Source of the DNA: Mallotus nudiflorus
Lineage: Eukaryota; Streptophyta; Magnoliopsida; Malpighiales; Euphorbiaceae
Length of the DNA stretch: 64,000 nt
Direction of reading: 5' to 3'
Assembly (NCBI GenBank): GCA_947683625.1
Contig: CANTUR010000046.1
Location: forward strand, 1,362,001-1,426,000
The notes beneath the pieces were generated by a model. It made no database searches and was not told the origin of the DNA. It saw only the letters and a list, made by a program, of their open reading frames with translations. Positions 46,633-57,190 of the stretch are shown here, one piece after another (position 1 is the stretch's first letter; each line of letters begins with the position of its first letter). The position numbers and the translations under genes were made by a program.

Positions 46633-47032
46633 ACTTATCTCCAGAACTCTTGAGCTTGGAATCTTGCAAGTGATCAACAGAGGGCAAAGTGAGAGCTGGG
46701 GAGGATCCCCATAAACACTCAAATGCCAAAGTCAGAAAACAGAAAGAGAATCTAAAGAGAGAAAGCAAGAACAATTAGAATATGAGAGAATAGAATGAAT
46801 ACGAATGAGGGATATAGGGTCCTATTTATAGTGATACTTAGACTTGAAAAGAGTAGGATTCCTCTTGGGATAGGAATCCTAAACCAAATAGGAGAGTATT
46901 CCTTCTTCATTTATGAGTCTTCTTGAGGCAGGTTCCTTTCCTTAAATAGATTTTGCTGCCTTCCCTTTGTGAGTAACTTGTATAAGAAATAAAGTTCTTT
47001 AATTAATAGGAATATATACATATGGGGTATCA
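46628..47032 (-). mobile_element. 3' LTR of the Retand-like Tat element
   Basis: 405 bp from TGATAACTTATCTCC to GGGGTATCA, with TGATA/TATCA termini. Pairs with 55616-56049 at roughly 88 % identity by eye. Left flank ATGTT pairs with ATATT right of the other LTR, a 5-bp duplication with one transition. Confidence 0.93.
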
Positions 47033-47046
47033 AGAGTCCCCCCCAC
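47033..47046 (-). other. Polypurine tract
   Basis: On the element's strand GTGGGGGGGACTCT stands directly before the 3' LTR (..CT|TGATACCCC). This is the usual plus-strand primer position. Confidence 0.75.
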
Positions 47047-47099
47047 GGGTTTGTCTGAATATTTATGTTCTACGTATATGAGTCTATAAATGATAAAAC

Positions 47100-47770
47100 A
47101 TTTATTCTTCTGTTTAGAGAGAAAGAGTGCTTGAATCACTTCATTTGATATGGAAGGGTGAACTACAGTGGCCAGCCTCAGTCACAGGAAAAGATAAAGC
47201 TCAGTACTGAGTCTTAAAATAGTTATATGAGGATGTCGTGAAAATGCCAGCTAGACTTTGTAGTGCACAAAAGTTGTAAACAAAGAATATGTAATGGATT
47301 AACCTGTCACTGCAAAGACAACATGATAGAACTAGTCATCACTGGAGTTTTGATGCTCGATGCATTAAAATCATGGCTCGAGTGCCAAACCTCAGTACTA
47401 TAAAAGCGACCTGAGGGTGCTAGCTTCAGTCACTAGACTAATGCTCAAGGCTTGGATGCTCGGTATGAAGACATGAGGCTTACATGCTCAGAACCTCAGT
47501 ACTATAGAAGTGACATGAAGGTGCCAGCTTCAGTCATTGGACTTAATCTTGGTGTATTATAAGTGCGACCCAAGTGCCGTATAATCTCGATGCATTAGAA
47601 GCGTAGCTTGAGTGCCGAATAATCTGGGTGTCTTGAAAGTGTGGCTTAGATGCCCATCCTCAGTGCAATAGAAGTGACTTGAGGATGCCAGCTTTAGTTA
47701 CTGGTGGATGAAACTTGATCTTGCTATGCCGAGTATGGAAGAACAACTGGCAATGTTGTGCTTGAGGCGG
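47100..47770. repeat. Diverged minisatellite in the 3' region
   Basis: Repeated blocks CCTCAGTACTATARAAGYGA, GAGGRTGCCAGCTTCAGTCA and RTGCATTARAAGCGTAGCTT recur at spacings of about 60-125 bp. Such arrays are typical between the extra ORF and the 3' LTR of Tat elements. Confidence 0.7.
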
Positions 47771-48167
47771 ATAACATCTATGTTAGCTCGATGCCTCAAT
47801 TTTTAAAATTTAAATTGTGTAACTGTTACGTCTTTTTATGTGTCAGAAGATGAGAAATTTTTTTTTCCACAATGATGACTACTCAATTAATGGGTTTTTC
47901 TATTTCCCAGACTACCTTTAATGATGTGCGTAGAAACGAAGTAATTATGAGGGCAGTTAATGGTTTGTTCCAGAGACTTTTATTGCTTTATAAGTATCCC
48001 TACTTCTTCAAATTTGTGTATTTTTTCTTTTTTCTATTTTTCTAGTATCTCGTTCGCTTTGCCACTGCCATAAATCTTTTTTCTACAATGACTTCTCCAA
48101 TTTGCAACCAGATGATCTTTTTCTTCCTTCTTTCATTATTCTTCTGTTTCTTTTCTTAGATAGACTT

Positions 48168-50027
48168 ATGGCACTGAGGGAACGGTTTAGCTTTGATATG
48201 TTTGTGTTTAGGATAGATGAGGAGTTATTGGGGTGGTACTAGAGGTGGTTTAGCATTGTCGCCGATTACGCCCTGCACACTGTAGATAGGAAGTTTAGGG
48301 CCTATTCCCCCATGCTAGATCTTAGTAGGCTAGTAGTATATTTTAATTAACTGGAAGCGGGGCTGAAGTTCTCATTGGATCTCTTTGTAAAAATATCTTT
48401 GAATAGGTATAACATAACACTCGGTTAACTTTACCCTAATAGTTACCAGATTCTGACCTGGTTCATTCAGTTAATGCATAAGGAGGGTAAAGATCCAGAC
48501 TTAGATGTCTTACGGTATTTGTAGGAAGAAGGGAGAACTGATGTTCTCCTTATCAGTTATCCCTAACCATACCCTATTTGTGAAGCTTTCAGATCTTCAC
48601 AAAAAGTAGAGGCATAAATTTTTCATTATCAAGCACCCTGTGGACTTCCTAGATGTTCGATGAATGTGGTCTGATGAATGTCATAAGGTAAAATGGCCTT
48701 TGAAGCTATCTGACCACTATATAGAGATGGTCTTGAAGCTTCATCTCGATGGCCTGATCGAGGCTCGGTCAACTGAAGATGTATCAAGAAGATACTTATG
48801 GAGAATCTACCCAGACCGTGTTCAATCTATTGGTATGTTTTGATTATCAAAAGGTATCTTTCTGACTTTCTTTTTTTTATCTTTTCAATTGTAGATAACT
48901 GACTTTTTTACTTTTTTGAATGGAATTCGACTTATAGCTAATGAACCAATAAGGCCAAAAGAAGTACAAATCTCCTCCCCCTCTCTAGATCCTAAAGTAC
49001 CTACAGTCCTCGAGGAAATGGCCAGTAATCCAAAGGGGAAGGCTGTGGTCGAGTCTTCATGATCTGGCAAAGAAGATCAACAAAAGAGGCTACTAATTGA
49101 CCAAGGCTTGGATGCTGAGGCGCTGGATGAGGAAATATACATCCAGTGTCTAAGGCTTTCTGAGTGTCCGGACATGAGGGTGTGGATCTTGAACAAAGTG
49201 AAGCCACCAAGTGTCTCAAATGCCCAGGTCTAAGATCAATATGCTGAGTTACTAAGGCTCCAGCAGATATGCAATGCTGGACCAAGGAGGGTCAAGAGGA
49301 GCTATTTAAATCTATGATCAGGCATTCACTAAAAGTAAGTCTTGAATACCTTTTATCTGTAACTTTTTACATGTTCTTGTAGTGAAGTGATGACACTAGT
49401 TTTTGCTTTCACAGATGACCCATGCTTTGTTACTAGTAAAGGACTAGTATTTCTATGTCAAAAGCTAGTATAGTTTGAAGGAGATAGAGGTCAAAATGAT
49501 AGCAATTGATTTTAAAAAGAAACTAAATAATGGAAAGGTGGCACTAGAGCTCTGCCAGACCAAAAATTACAGATGCAAAATCTAAGGCCAAGGTAAGCCA
49601 GAAAAAGGTGGTTGAAATGGAGCATAGTCAAGGTCAACTGACTAAGAGGATAGAAGAGCAAGACTCTCAGATCATAGATCTAGAGAAGAAGCTAGTTGAG
49701 ATCGAGAAATCTCAGGAGAATGACAAGAGATCCTATTAGAACATGGTAGGAGGATTTCTCAAGGCCTATAGGTCTGAATGTAGGAGGGTCCTACTCTCTT
49801 AGAATCCGGAGTTGGACTTGGCTTATTTGGATTGAATAATGTCAGCTGATTTAGCTAAGATTGCTTCCGAGGAGGATGCCCAGAAAAAGGCCACCTCCCT
49901 TCGTGTAAGGAAAATTTCTCAATTAGCTGAAGGGTCCTCTGTTGAGCTTCCAACACCTATTATTATTGTCAATGTTGTTCCCCCTCCCATCTCTAAGTCT
50001 GAACCTTTGGATGTACAATTAGTATAA
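48168..50027 (+). pseudogene. Antisense extra ORF (Transposase_28-like domain plus coiled coil)
   Basis: Opposite in strand to gag-pol. Starts MALRERFSFDMFVFRIDEEL (48168). Next comes a stretch like the 'putative gypsy-type transposon' domain: LEAGLKFSLDLFVKISLNRY, LYPNSYQILTWFIQLMHKEG and PDLDVLRYL (48350-48520). Predicted introns with plant consensus are 48833-48894 (TTG|GTATGT..TTGTAG|AT) and 49335-49414 (AAAA|GTAAGT..TTCACAG|AT). The C-terminal part (49490-50027) is Lys/Glu/Gln-rich and heptad-like, ending in a clean frame MSADLAKIASEEDAQKKATS to a Pro-rich tail. Stops in the N-terminal domain mean it is broken. Tat elements of Retand/Grande type are known to carry antisense ORFs here; the domain name is from memory. 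Confidence 0.7.
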
Positions 50028-50154
50028 CAGAGATTTTTTTTTGTAATTGACTTCTATAATATGATTTTTTCTTTAATGAATGAAAAATACTTTATTTAAT
50101 ATCATTCCAAGTACATTGATTAGTAGTATTTATAAAGGCAGTATAAGTTCTAAA

Positions 50155-51300
50155 ATTGTTATAGTTCCTTACCTTCTTTGTCTTTTATTTTGTATGCTCC
50201 TTTAAATGTGCGCTTTGTAACTTGATAGGGGCCTTCCTAATTGGGACCCAGTTTTCTAGTGTTGGAGTTGCCTATACCAATATCTTCCCTTTTGAGTACC
50301 TAGTCTCCTACCATGAATTGTCTTAGGCGACTATGTCGGAGATGATATTGTGCTATCTTCTGCCTATATGCTTTAGTTATAGTAGACGACCGTTCTCTTC
50401 TTTCTTCTAGTAAGTCCAGACATATTTGGGTGTCAATGCTATTAATGCTTTGGATGAAGTCTTGGCTCACCGTGTAAATTAGTGAATCAATTTCTACTAG
50501 TATTATCGCATCCATACCATAAGATAGCTTGAATGTTGTTTCTTCTATGGATGATTTGGGAGTGGTCCTGTAGGCCCAAATTATGTTGTTAAGTTCTTTG
50601 ACCCAGTTTCCCTTCTTCTTGTCATGTCTCTTCTTTGACCCTTGCATGATAATTCTATTGGTGACCTCTGTTTGCCTATTCGTTTGCAGGTGAGCTACTG
50701 AGGTGAAATAAAGCTTTATTCCAAGGTCTGAGCAGAACCTTCTGAACTTCTTATTGTTAAACTGCTTGCCATTTTTTATGATCAGGGTGTGTGGTATGCC
50801 AAATTTGCAGATGATTTCTCTCCAGAAGAAGTGTTAAATCCAAGCTTCTATGATGGTTGGAACTGCCTCCACTTCTACCCATTTAGTGAAATGGCATATA
50901 GCCATGATTAAGAACTTTTTATATGAAGTGGAGGTTGGGAAGGGACCTAGGATGTCCATTCCCCACATGGCGAAGGGCCAAGGGCTGCCAATAAGATGTA
51001 AGGGGTTAGAAGGCCTATGATTGAGACGAGCAAACTGTTGGCACTTATGACATTCTTGAGTTAATCTCTAGGTATCATTAGACATGGTGGGCTAATAGGA
51101 TCCTTGAAGTAGTGCTTTCCTGATTAGTGTGTAGTGGGATTCATATGCTCCATAAATTCCTTTGTGGATTTCCCTAAGTATGTAATTCTGTTCCTCTGAG
51201 GATACATATTTAAACTATAGGTGTGAGAGGGATTTCCTGTAGTGCTCCCTGTGATGGATAGAGTAGTGGCCTACCTTCATCTTCAGCTTTAAAGCCTTCA
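50155..51300 (-). pseudogene. Retand-like integrase
   Basis: Downwards from 51300: the zinc-binding HHCC region (EIHKGIYGAYESH..CHKCQQFA, 51010-51150), then the catalytic core. The core has WPFAMWGMDILGPFP (first Asp present), HFTKWVEVEAVPTI, and GIPHTLIIKNGKQF, where the second Asp of TDNG.QF is Lys. TNRQTEVTNRII keeps the Glu. A clean frame (50300-50647) spans KKKGNWVKELNNIIWAYRTT to LRQFMVGD. The C-terminal module GPNWEGPYQVTKRTFKGAYK ends at about 50155. Loss of a catalytic Asp plus stops make it inactive. Confidence 0.9.
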
Positions 51301-52260
51301 ATTTGTCTTTTGGGAGTGTTCCATTTTTTAGGTATTGGACCATCAGTTACATCCATTCTGAGATTTTCCATACTTCTATGATATATGGGTCCTTGGTGTT
51401 GGGTTTTATCAGTGCTTCGGTGAGTTCCATCCCCTTAAACGCTTGGTTGTCTTGAATTGCTGATTTGGCTAAGAGGTCAACCTTAGGGTTTTTGTGTCTG
51501 GGTATTTGGACTATCTCCAACTATCCCCCATCTTGTTCGATCTTCCTTAAGAGTTGCATAACTTTTCCTGCATATCTAGCAATGCTCAGATCCTTGAACT
51601 GGAATGTCCTGTTGTCCTGGTTTACCACTATTTGAGAGTCTGAGTGTATTGTGAGGTGTTTGGCTTTGACTTCGGCTGCCAACTTCAATCCCATTATGAG
51701 TGCTTCATATTCTGTAGCATTATTGGTTGCATTGTACTATATTCATACTGCATATCGAATGTGAATTTTATATGGTCCCTTAAGGATAACCTCGGTGCCA
51801 GATCCTTGAGTGGAGGATGCTTTGTCAATATAGAGCTTCCACTTTGGTGCTTTGGTGATGGTGAGATCTTCCAACATCATTTCTTGAATGAAATCTGCTA
51901 ATGCTTGAGCTTTCACCTATTGACGGGGCTTATAGCCAATGTCAAATTCTCCAAGTAATATCGACCATTAAACTAATCTGCCCAAAGTCTTAAGCTTTTG
52001 TAAGATTTTTCATAAGTGGAAGTAGGATATGACAATATGGGATGAGCCTGGAAGTAGTTTCTGAGCTTTTGTGATGCATAGACAACAGCCATGGCCAACT
52101 TATCCAGCATTAGGTACCAAACCTCAGATCCTCGGAGTATCTTATTGATGTAGTATACCAGGTTTTGCTGGCTCTCTTCTTTCTTTACTAGTGCTGAAGC
52201 TATGCATTCTTGACCCACTGAGAGGTATAAGTACAATGTTTCCTCTAGGATTGACCTGTT
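51301..52260 (-). pseudogene. Retand-like RNase H and RT connection domain
   Basis: A clean frame at 51973-52236 carries ECIASALVKKEESQQNLVYY, YINKILRGSE and LRNYFQAHPI, the RT-attached RNase H-like region. The Tat-type second RNase H follows downwards in broken frames: WKLYIDKASS, RLSLRDHIKFTFDMQYEYST, NATEYEALIMGL, HSDSQIVVNQ (on the strand opposite to 51630-51780), and a DLLAKSAIQ-like end near 51460. Dual RNase H is a Tat-clade trait. Confidence 0.8.
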
Positions 52261-53310
52261 GAGTAGAGGTTGTGAGGATAGGAATTTTTTAACATCTTTG
52301 AAAGTCGCCTAGCAGTCTTCAGTCCAAACAAATTTCTTGGAATTTTTTAAAGCTCAGAATAATGGTAAGCACTGTCTGGCTGAGCATGAAATGAAATGTC
52401 CCAAAGCCATGATCCTACCATTTAGCTTGTGTAACTCATGGATAGTCTTCAGAGCTTTCATGTTTAGAATGGCCTCCATTTTCTTAGGGTTGGCCTCAAT
52501 ACCTCTATTGGATATCATGAATCCCATGAATTTGCCTGCTTTGACTCCGAAGATGCATTTTTTTTGGATTCAGCTTGATCCTAGACTCATTCAGCAATTA
52601 GAGCCCTTAATCCAAATCTGCTGGGTGTTGCTCTATATGCTTGCTCTTGATAATAATGTCATCCACGTGTACTTCTATATTTTTCCTAATCTAGTCCTAA
52701 AGTTTATAGTTCATCATCCTCTGATATCTTGCTCTGGCATTCTTTAGTTCGAAAGGCATCACCTTATAGTAGTTTAGACCTTTATGTGTAATGATGGATG
52801 TCTTCTCTTGGTCTTCCCTCTTCATTGGTATCTGGTGATATCCTTATGCTATGTCAATAAAACTATATAGACCGTGGCCAATAGTGGAGTTTACTAATTG
52901 GTCAATTATAGGTAGTGGGTAGCTGTCCTTGGGGCATGCCTGGTTAAGGTCAGTATAGTCCACACACATCCTATATTTTTCATTTGATTTCTTAACTAGT
53001 ACCATATTGGCTACCCATTCTAGGTGAGTAACTTCTTTAATAAACTCAGCTTCTAACAACTTCTTCATTTCCTCAGCAATTATCTTCTGCCTCTTGTATG
53101 CAAAGGTTCTTTTCTTCTGGATCACTGGCTTAGCCCTTGTACTAATGTTCAAGCTATGACAAGCAATATGGGGATCTACCCCAGTTATTTCGGATGCCTG
53201 AGAAGTGAAGTCTTCTGAGTGCTTAGTGAGGACTTCCCTTATTCCTTGCTTAGTGTCATAGTCAAGCTCATTACCGATCTTCACCATTTTCCCATCAATA
53301 ATTTGCAATG
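52261..53310 (-). pseudogene. Retand-like reverse transcriptase
   Basis: A 154-codon frame (52844-53308) reads MQIIDGKMVKIGNELDYDTK through ITGVDPHIACHSLNIS, ANMVLVKKSNEKYRMCVDYT, DLNQACPKDSYPLPIID and GHGLYSFIDIA. It stops at the Ser/Gly of the SGYHQI box. GYHQIPMKREDQEKTSI, KVMPFELKNARARYQR (family PFGLKNAGATYQR) and the catalytic HVDDIIIKSK near 52650 follow. A further frame holds RIKLNPKKMHLRSQSRQIHG. One stop and a few frameshifts separate the blocks. This is the best-preserved polymerase in the window. Confidence 0.93.
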
Positions 53311-53379
53311 TTTTAGTGTCATCGAATGGTTGTGATATAATGCCTTACTTCTCTATTTCCCATGTTTCTAGGGGGAAGG

Positions 53380-53941
53380 CCTCTGTCTAAGACTTTATTG
53401 CCATCTAGTAACACTATCTAGCCATGTGCTGATCTTTGTGGATAGTGAGAGTTTCGCCCTCAACTAGAATCATCATAGTTAGGTTTTAGATGCTTGAGAC
53501 TGCATCTACTTCATAAAGCATTGGTCGTCCTATGATTCCATTGTATGCCAGTGAGAGATCTACCACATTGAATAGAGCCTTAACGACTTTTGTCTCTTTA
53601 TTGTCCTGATTTCCAAATTCCAAATTTAACTCTACAATTCCCATTGGTTGTATGGTTCCTCCATAAAAGCTTGTATTGGGATTCTAAATGGCTTTCAGGT
53701 TGGTGACGGAGCCTCCTATGGCTTTTTAAGCATTCTAAGACAATGTGTTGATGTCACTTTCGTTATCAACCAATAACCTCTTCACTACATAATTATTAAT
53801 GTATGCATTTATCACTAGGGTGTCATAATGGGGATGGCAAACATGTAATCCGTCTTCTGAATTAAATACGATCTCTTTTCTTGAAGGTTGGCCTTTCTCC
53901 GTGGCTCCTTTTAGGTTTCTTCTTAATGTTTTCCCCTCCAA
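53380..53941 (-). pseudogene. Retand-like aspartic protease
   Basis: A clean frame (53735-53941) reads IVFNSEDGLHVCHPHYDTLV, then the active-site region LLVDNESDINTLS, where family DNGS is DNES: the catalytic Asp is kept and Gly becomes Glu. After a stop come PMGIVELNLEFGNQDNKETK and VVDLSLAYNGIIGRPMLYEV, including the second conserved ILGRP loop. Confidence 0.88.
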
Positions 53942-53999
53942 TAATTATGTTAATGATGTTGGCTGACTCATTCTAAGCCTTTTTGTTTTTAGCCTGTCT

Positions 54000-55540
54000 C
54001 GCCTATGGGCCTCCGTATTCCTAATTCCTCTAGATGTGTCAGTGAAATTATTGAGTTTACCATTATGCACCAGTCTTTCTATGGAATTCTTCAATTCTTT
54101 TCATGCCTTAGTGTCATGCCCATATTCTCGATGATACTGACAATAGTGTCCCTTATCCAGCGTGGCTCCCTAGCTTGGGCTTATTCTTCTTGCTAAGGTA
54201 ATTCCTACTCCATTCTATCTAACCCATATAAGGATTCTAGATCTAGAGGTATTTAGAGGTGTGTATCTATCTGCTTCCCTATCAAATCTTTCTACCGAGC
54301 TTTTGAAATTTTTTTTTGGGAAGCTTGCTAGTCTAGATCTTGATCTTTCATTTTTGATTGGTGGTTTTTCTTCTTCCCTTTGCATCCTTCTATATTTATC
54401 CATCTTTATCATTTTTACCACCATAGCCATTACTTCTGCAAAAGTGTCAGGTTCCTTCATCATTATCTTGTCTTTGAGCTTTTTGAGTCTAGTGCCATTT
54501 TTCAAAGCTTCTATAGCAACTTTGTCTACAAGATTTTCAATTTGCATGGCTACCTTATTGAATCGATCAAGGTAGCTTTATAGGGACTCATCGACCTCTT
54601 GTCGGCACATCCGAAGATTGTTGATGTTTTTAGCAGGGGGAATGTTGGTGATGAACCTGGTATGGAACTTCTCTACCAGGTCCTTAAAGGAGGTGACGGA
54701 GTTCTTTGGGAGCCAATGAAACCATTTTTAGGCATTCTTTATAAGTGTGCTTAGGAAGACCCTGCAGATGATTTCGTCATTCATGTTCTGGATCAACATT
54801 CTTATTTTAAACGAGGATATATGGTTGACGGGATCTCCGATCCCATTATATTGATCTAGTTATGGGATTCTGAACTTGGTTGGGATCTCTATCTAGATTA
54901 TCCTTTTTATGAATGGTGTTCTGCCTTCCATAATACATTCATCTTGCTTCCTTGGCCTCACATGGTCTTTGTGTATAACTTTTTCAATCATCTAAGTTAA
55001 CTTCGAGTTGTTAAGAGCCAAAATTATTGAACTACATTCTCCTTCTAAAACTTTACTCTTCCCCTTGTTTGCCTCATGTATCTCCAAAGGTGTTATGTTG
55101 TTGTCCATGTGAGTCAGCCCAAGGTTGCTGCTTTGAACTAAGGTGTTCAATAGTTGTTGCATTAGGGCTATCTAAGCTTGAATATTTTGCATTATTTCTT
55201 CCTTGTTAGTTTAGGTGAGGTTGAGTGTTTGGGTTATAGTGTTCAAGTTAGGCTAGTTACAGCCAACATATTTGTTTGGCTTGGAAAAGATACATAAGGT
55301 ATTAGTCGGTGATGGTGTTGCAATAGAGCATACTATGGAAAGTTGGTACTCAAAGCTGACCACCCTTGGGTATTTTCAAGACATAAGTGCATATTTTTGG
55401 ATGAAGGTTTGACATACTGGAAAGTTGCTGCAAGAACTGTTATTGGGAGAGGTGTTGATAAATTGATTAGAGGAATGGGTATCAAGAGGTTAATATGAGT
55501 TTCAGGAGTTGAGATTGGCAGTGGGCTAGAAGTCATGGTG
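54000..55540 (-). pseudogene. Retand-like gag
   Basis: Downwards: TPFIKRIIXIEIPTKFRIP, LDQYNGIGDPVNHISSFKIR, MLIQNMNDEIICRVFLSTL and KWFHWLPKNSVTSFKDLVEK. Then FHTRFITNIPPAKNINNLRM and RQEVDESLXSYLDRFNKVAM, the classical Retrotrans_gag core (54560-54920). A clean frame at 54215-54547 continues MQIENLVDKVAIEALKNGTR with a basic, Arg-rich tail. Further on, HDTKAWKELKNSIERLVHNG-like residues are visible on the strand opposite to 54040-54120. A 5' open stretch (55333-55536, Pro/Thr/Ser-rich) may be the gag N-terminus. Stops interrupt it. Confidence 0.85.
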
Positions 55541-55595
55541 TCAATGTTTTACCTTAACAGATATACGAATGGCTTTTCTCAAGAGTCCTACAGAT

Positions 55596-55613
55596 GGCGC
55601 ATAGACGGCGCCA
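55596..55613 (-). other. Primer binding site of the Retand-like element
   Basis: On the element's strand TGGCGCCGTCTATGCGCC lies two bases inside the 5' LTR. It resembles the TGGCGCCGTCTGTGGG sites of Tat elements. The tRNA was not identified. Confidence 0.75.
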
Positions 55614-55615
55614 CC

Positions 55616-55981
55616 TGATAACTTGTTTTTGAAACTCTTGAGCTTGGAATCCTGCAAGTGATCAACAAAGGGTAAAGTGAAAGGTGGGGAGGATCCCCAT
55701 AAACACTCCGATGCTTAAGTTAGAAAATAGAGAGAGAACGTAAGAACAATTAGAATATGAGAGAATAGAATGAATGAAAATGAGGGATATGAGTTCCTAT
55801 TTATAGTGATACTTAGACCTGAAAAGAGTAGGATTCCTCTTGGGATAGGAATCCTAAACTAAATAGAGAATATTCCTTCTTCATTTAGGAGTCTTTTTGA
55901 GGTATGATCCTTTCCTTAAATGGATTTGACTGCCTTTTTTGAGTAACCTGTATAGGAAATAAAGTTTTTTTAATTAAACAG

Positions 55982-56049
<68 letters not shown>
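55616..56049 (-). mobile_element. 5' LTR of the Retand-like Tat element
   Basis: 434 bp; starts TGATAACTTGTTTTTG on the plus strand and ends TATATATCA. Nearly colinear with the other LTR. The extra length is an (AT)n expansion at 55986-56047 where the partner has only ATATATACATATG. Confidence 0.93.
55986..56047. repeat. (AT)n microsatellite in the 5' LTR
   Basis: About 31 AT units, absent from the partner LTR, hence expanded after insertion. Confidence 0.95.
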
Positions 56050-56119
56050 ATATTGATGCTATTTAGTAATTGTCTGCATTTTCTTTTGCTTTTTATCCAA
56101 TTCCAGTCTACATTTGTAG

Positions 56120-56227
56120 GGAGCTCAAGCCCTTAACATGCAGGAAACAACTATTCATAGATCAACTATGCTTTGTCATATTATGCTAAAATTCATTAAT
56201 AGTCTCCTGCACTATCTACCATTTGAG
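56120..56227 (+). pseudogene. Exon-like open stretch in the CACTA body
   Basis: 108 bases bounded by TTTGTAG| and GAG|GTAGGT. Of the three frames only one is open, giving AQALNMQETTIHRSTMLCHI and a further 16 residues ending LLHYLPFE. I do not recognise the protein. It lies in the same orientation as the CHD1-like exon 870 bases downstream and could be another captured exon or a CACTA TnpA exon. Confidence 0.35.
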
Positions 56228-57096
56228 GTAGGTTTTATATCATCATCCTTTCTTTCCCTTTTTTCTTGACATTGTTTTGTTAGGCTTCAAGTTCTTATGC
56301 AACATTTTTTGAATTATAATAATTTTTAAATGTTTTCTATGACTTGTTAGACCTTATATAAATTTATAGTATTTTGTAGGACAGTTATGCTTGATTGCCA
56401 TTTGAAAATTATAACGTCTTGGAAATTTGACATTTAATATAAATTAGGGTCATTCTATCTTGAGTGAAATATTTTAAGTAAGCTTTTATCAAAAAATTCA
56501 AATGTAATAATAGAAACTAAATCGTATTATTTCTATTTTTATTATCTTCGGAGAATTTCCAAAATGTGCTTTTTGTTCATTTATTCCATTTGTGATTCTC
56601 TCACTTACTAGGAACCAAACCAACTAAGATTTTAAAAAATTTAATAGTTTCTCTTCTAAATAGCAACGGGCTCTTATACTTGGTACTTTTTCCCCTAAAA
56701 AAAACATTCATAAGCTTTTAACAATTTCAAATGGTTTAGGCTATTACTTTATAGTAGTATCAATATGTATTTTATTTATATTGTAATATTTACTTTTATT
56801 TATCACATCAGATTGTGTAAATATATATATTCTTGATAAATATGTCATTCCAATCAATTATATTTTCTTTAGGCTTGTTTTTAATATGCTAACACATCCT
56901 ATTTCTTCAAATTGAACTCTTGAATTTTCTGCCATCTCGTTTTTCTTAATTTTTTTATTTTTACTTCTTGAGGTTTATTTGATTTATGCTATGTCATAAA
57001 TTCAATTGTTGTAACTTATGCTACTTAGTAACTCATGTAAATGGTATTTTCTTTCATAATTACATAACTTGATGCTTGAATATTCATTATGTATAG

Positions 57097-57190
57097 CAAG
57101 TTTAAGGAAGCTTGAGGAACAATTAGAGTTGTTGAAAGGAAGAAAACTTCATGACTATCAGCTAGAGGGTTTAAATTTTCTTATTAACAG
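57097..57190 (+). pseudogene. Captured exon of a CHD1/CHR5-type chromatin remodeller
   Basis: 94 bases after the acceptor TATGTATAG| read (A)SLRKLEEQLELLKGRKLHD and continue YQLEGLNFLIN, ending in a split codon AG|. CHD1-type remodellers (Arabidopsis CHR5) have SLRKLDEQPEWL.GG.LRDYQLEGLNFLVNS at the start of the SNF2 ATPase. The match is about 24 of 30, in one frame with no stops. The donor reads AACAG|GGATGG, the expected GT mutated to GG. The ATPase motif I exon that should follow is absent. This is a transduplicated gene piece typical of CACTA and Pack-type elements, not a working gene. Confidence 0.8.

Larger units (their letters stand above)
46628..56049 (-). mobile_element. Complete Retand-like Tat (Ty3/gypsy) element, 9.4 kb
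   Basis: Structurally complete: LTRs, PBS, gag, PR, RT, dual RNase H, INT, antisense extra ORF, minisatellite and PPT in canonical order, with ATGTT/ATATT target duplication. All coding parts carry stops, so it cannot move by itself. LTR divergence of about 12 % indicates an old insertion. It sits inside the CACTA element, so the CACTA was already in place. Confidence 0.9.

Noticed and set aside
52337..52747. 136-codon plus-strand frame
   Set aside because: Lies antisense to the RT of the Retand-like element, which carries all the conserved motifs on the other strand.
54261..54583. Two plus-strand frames of 104 and 67 codons
   Set aside because: Antisense of the gag frame on the minus strand.
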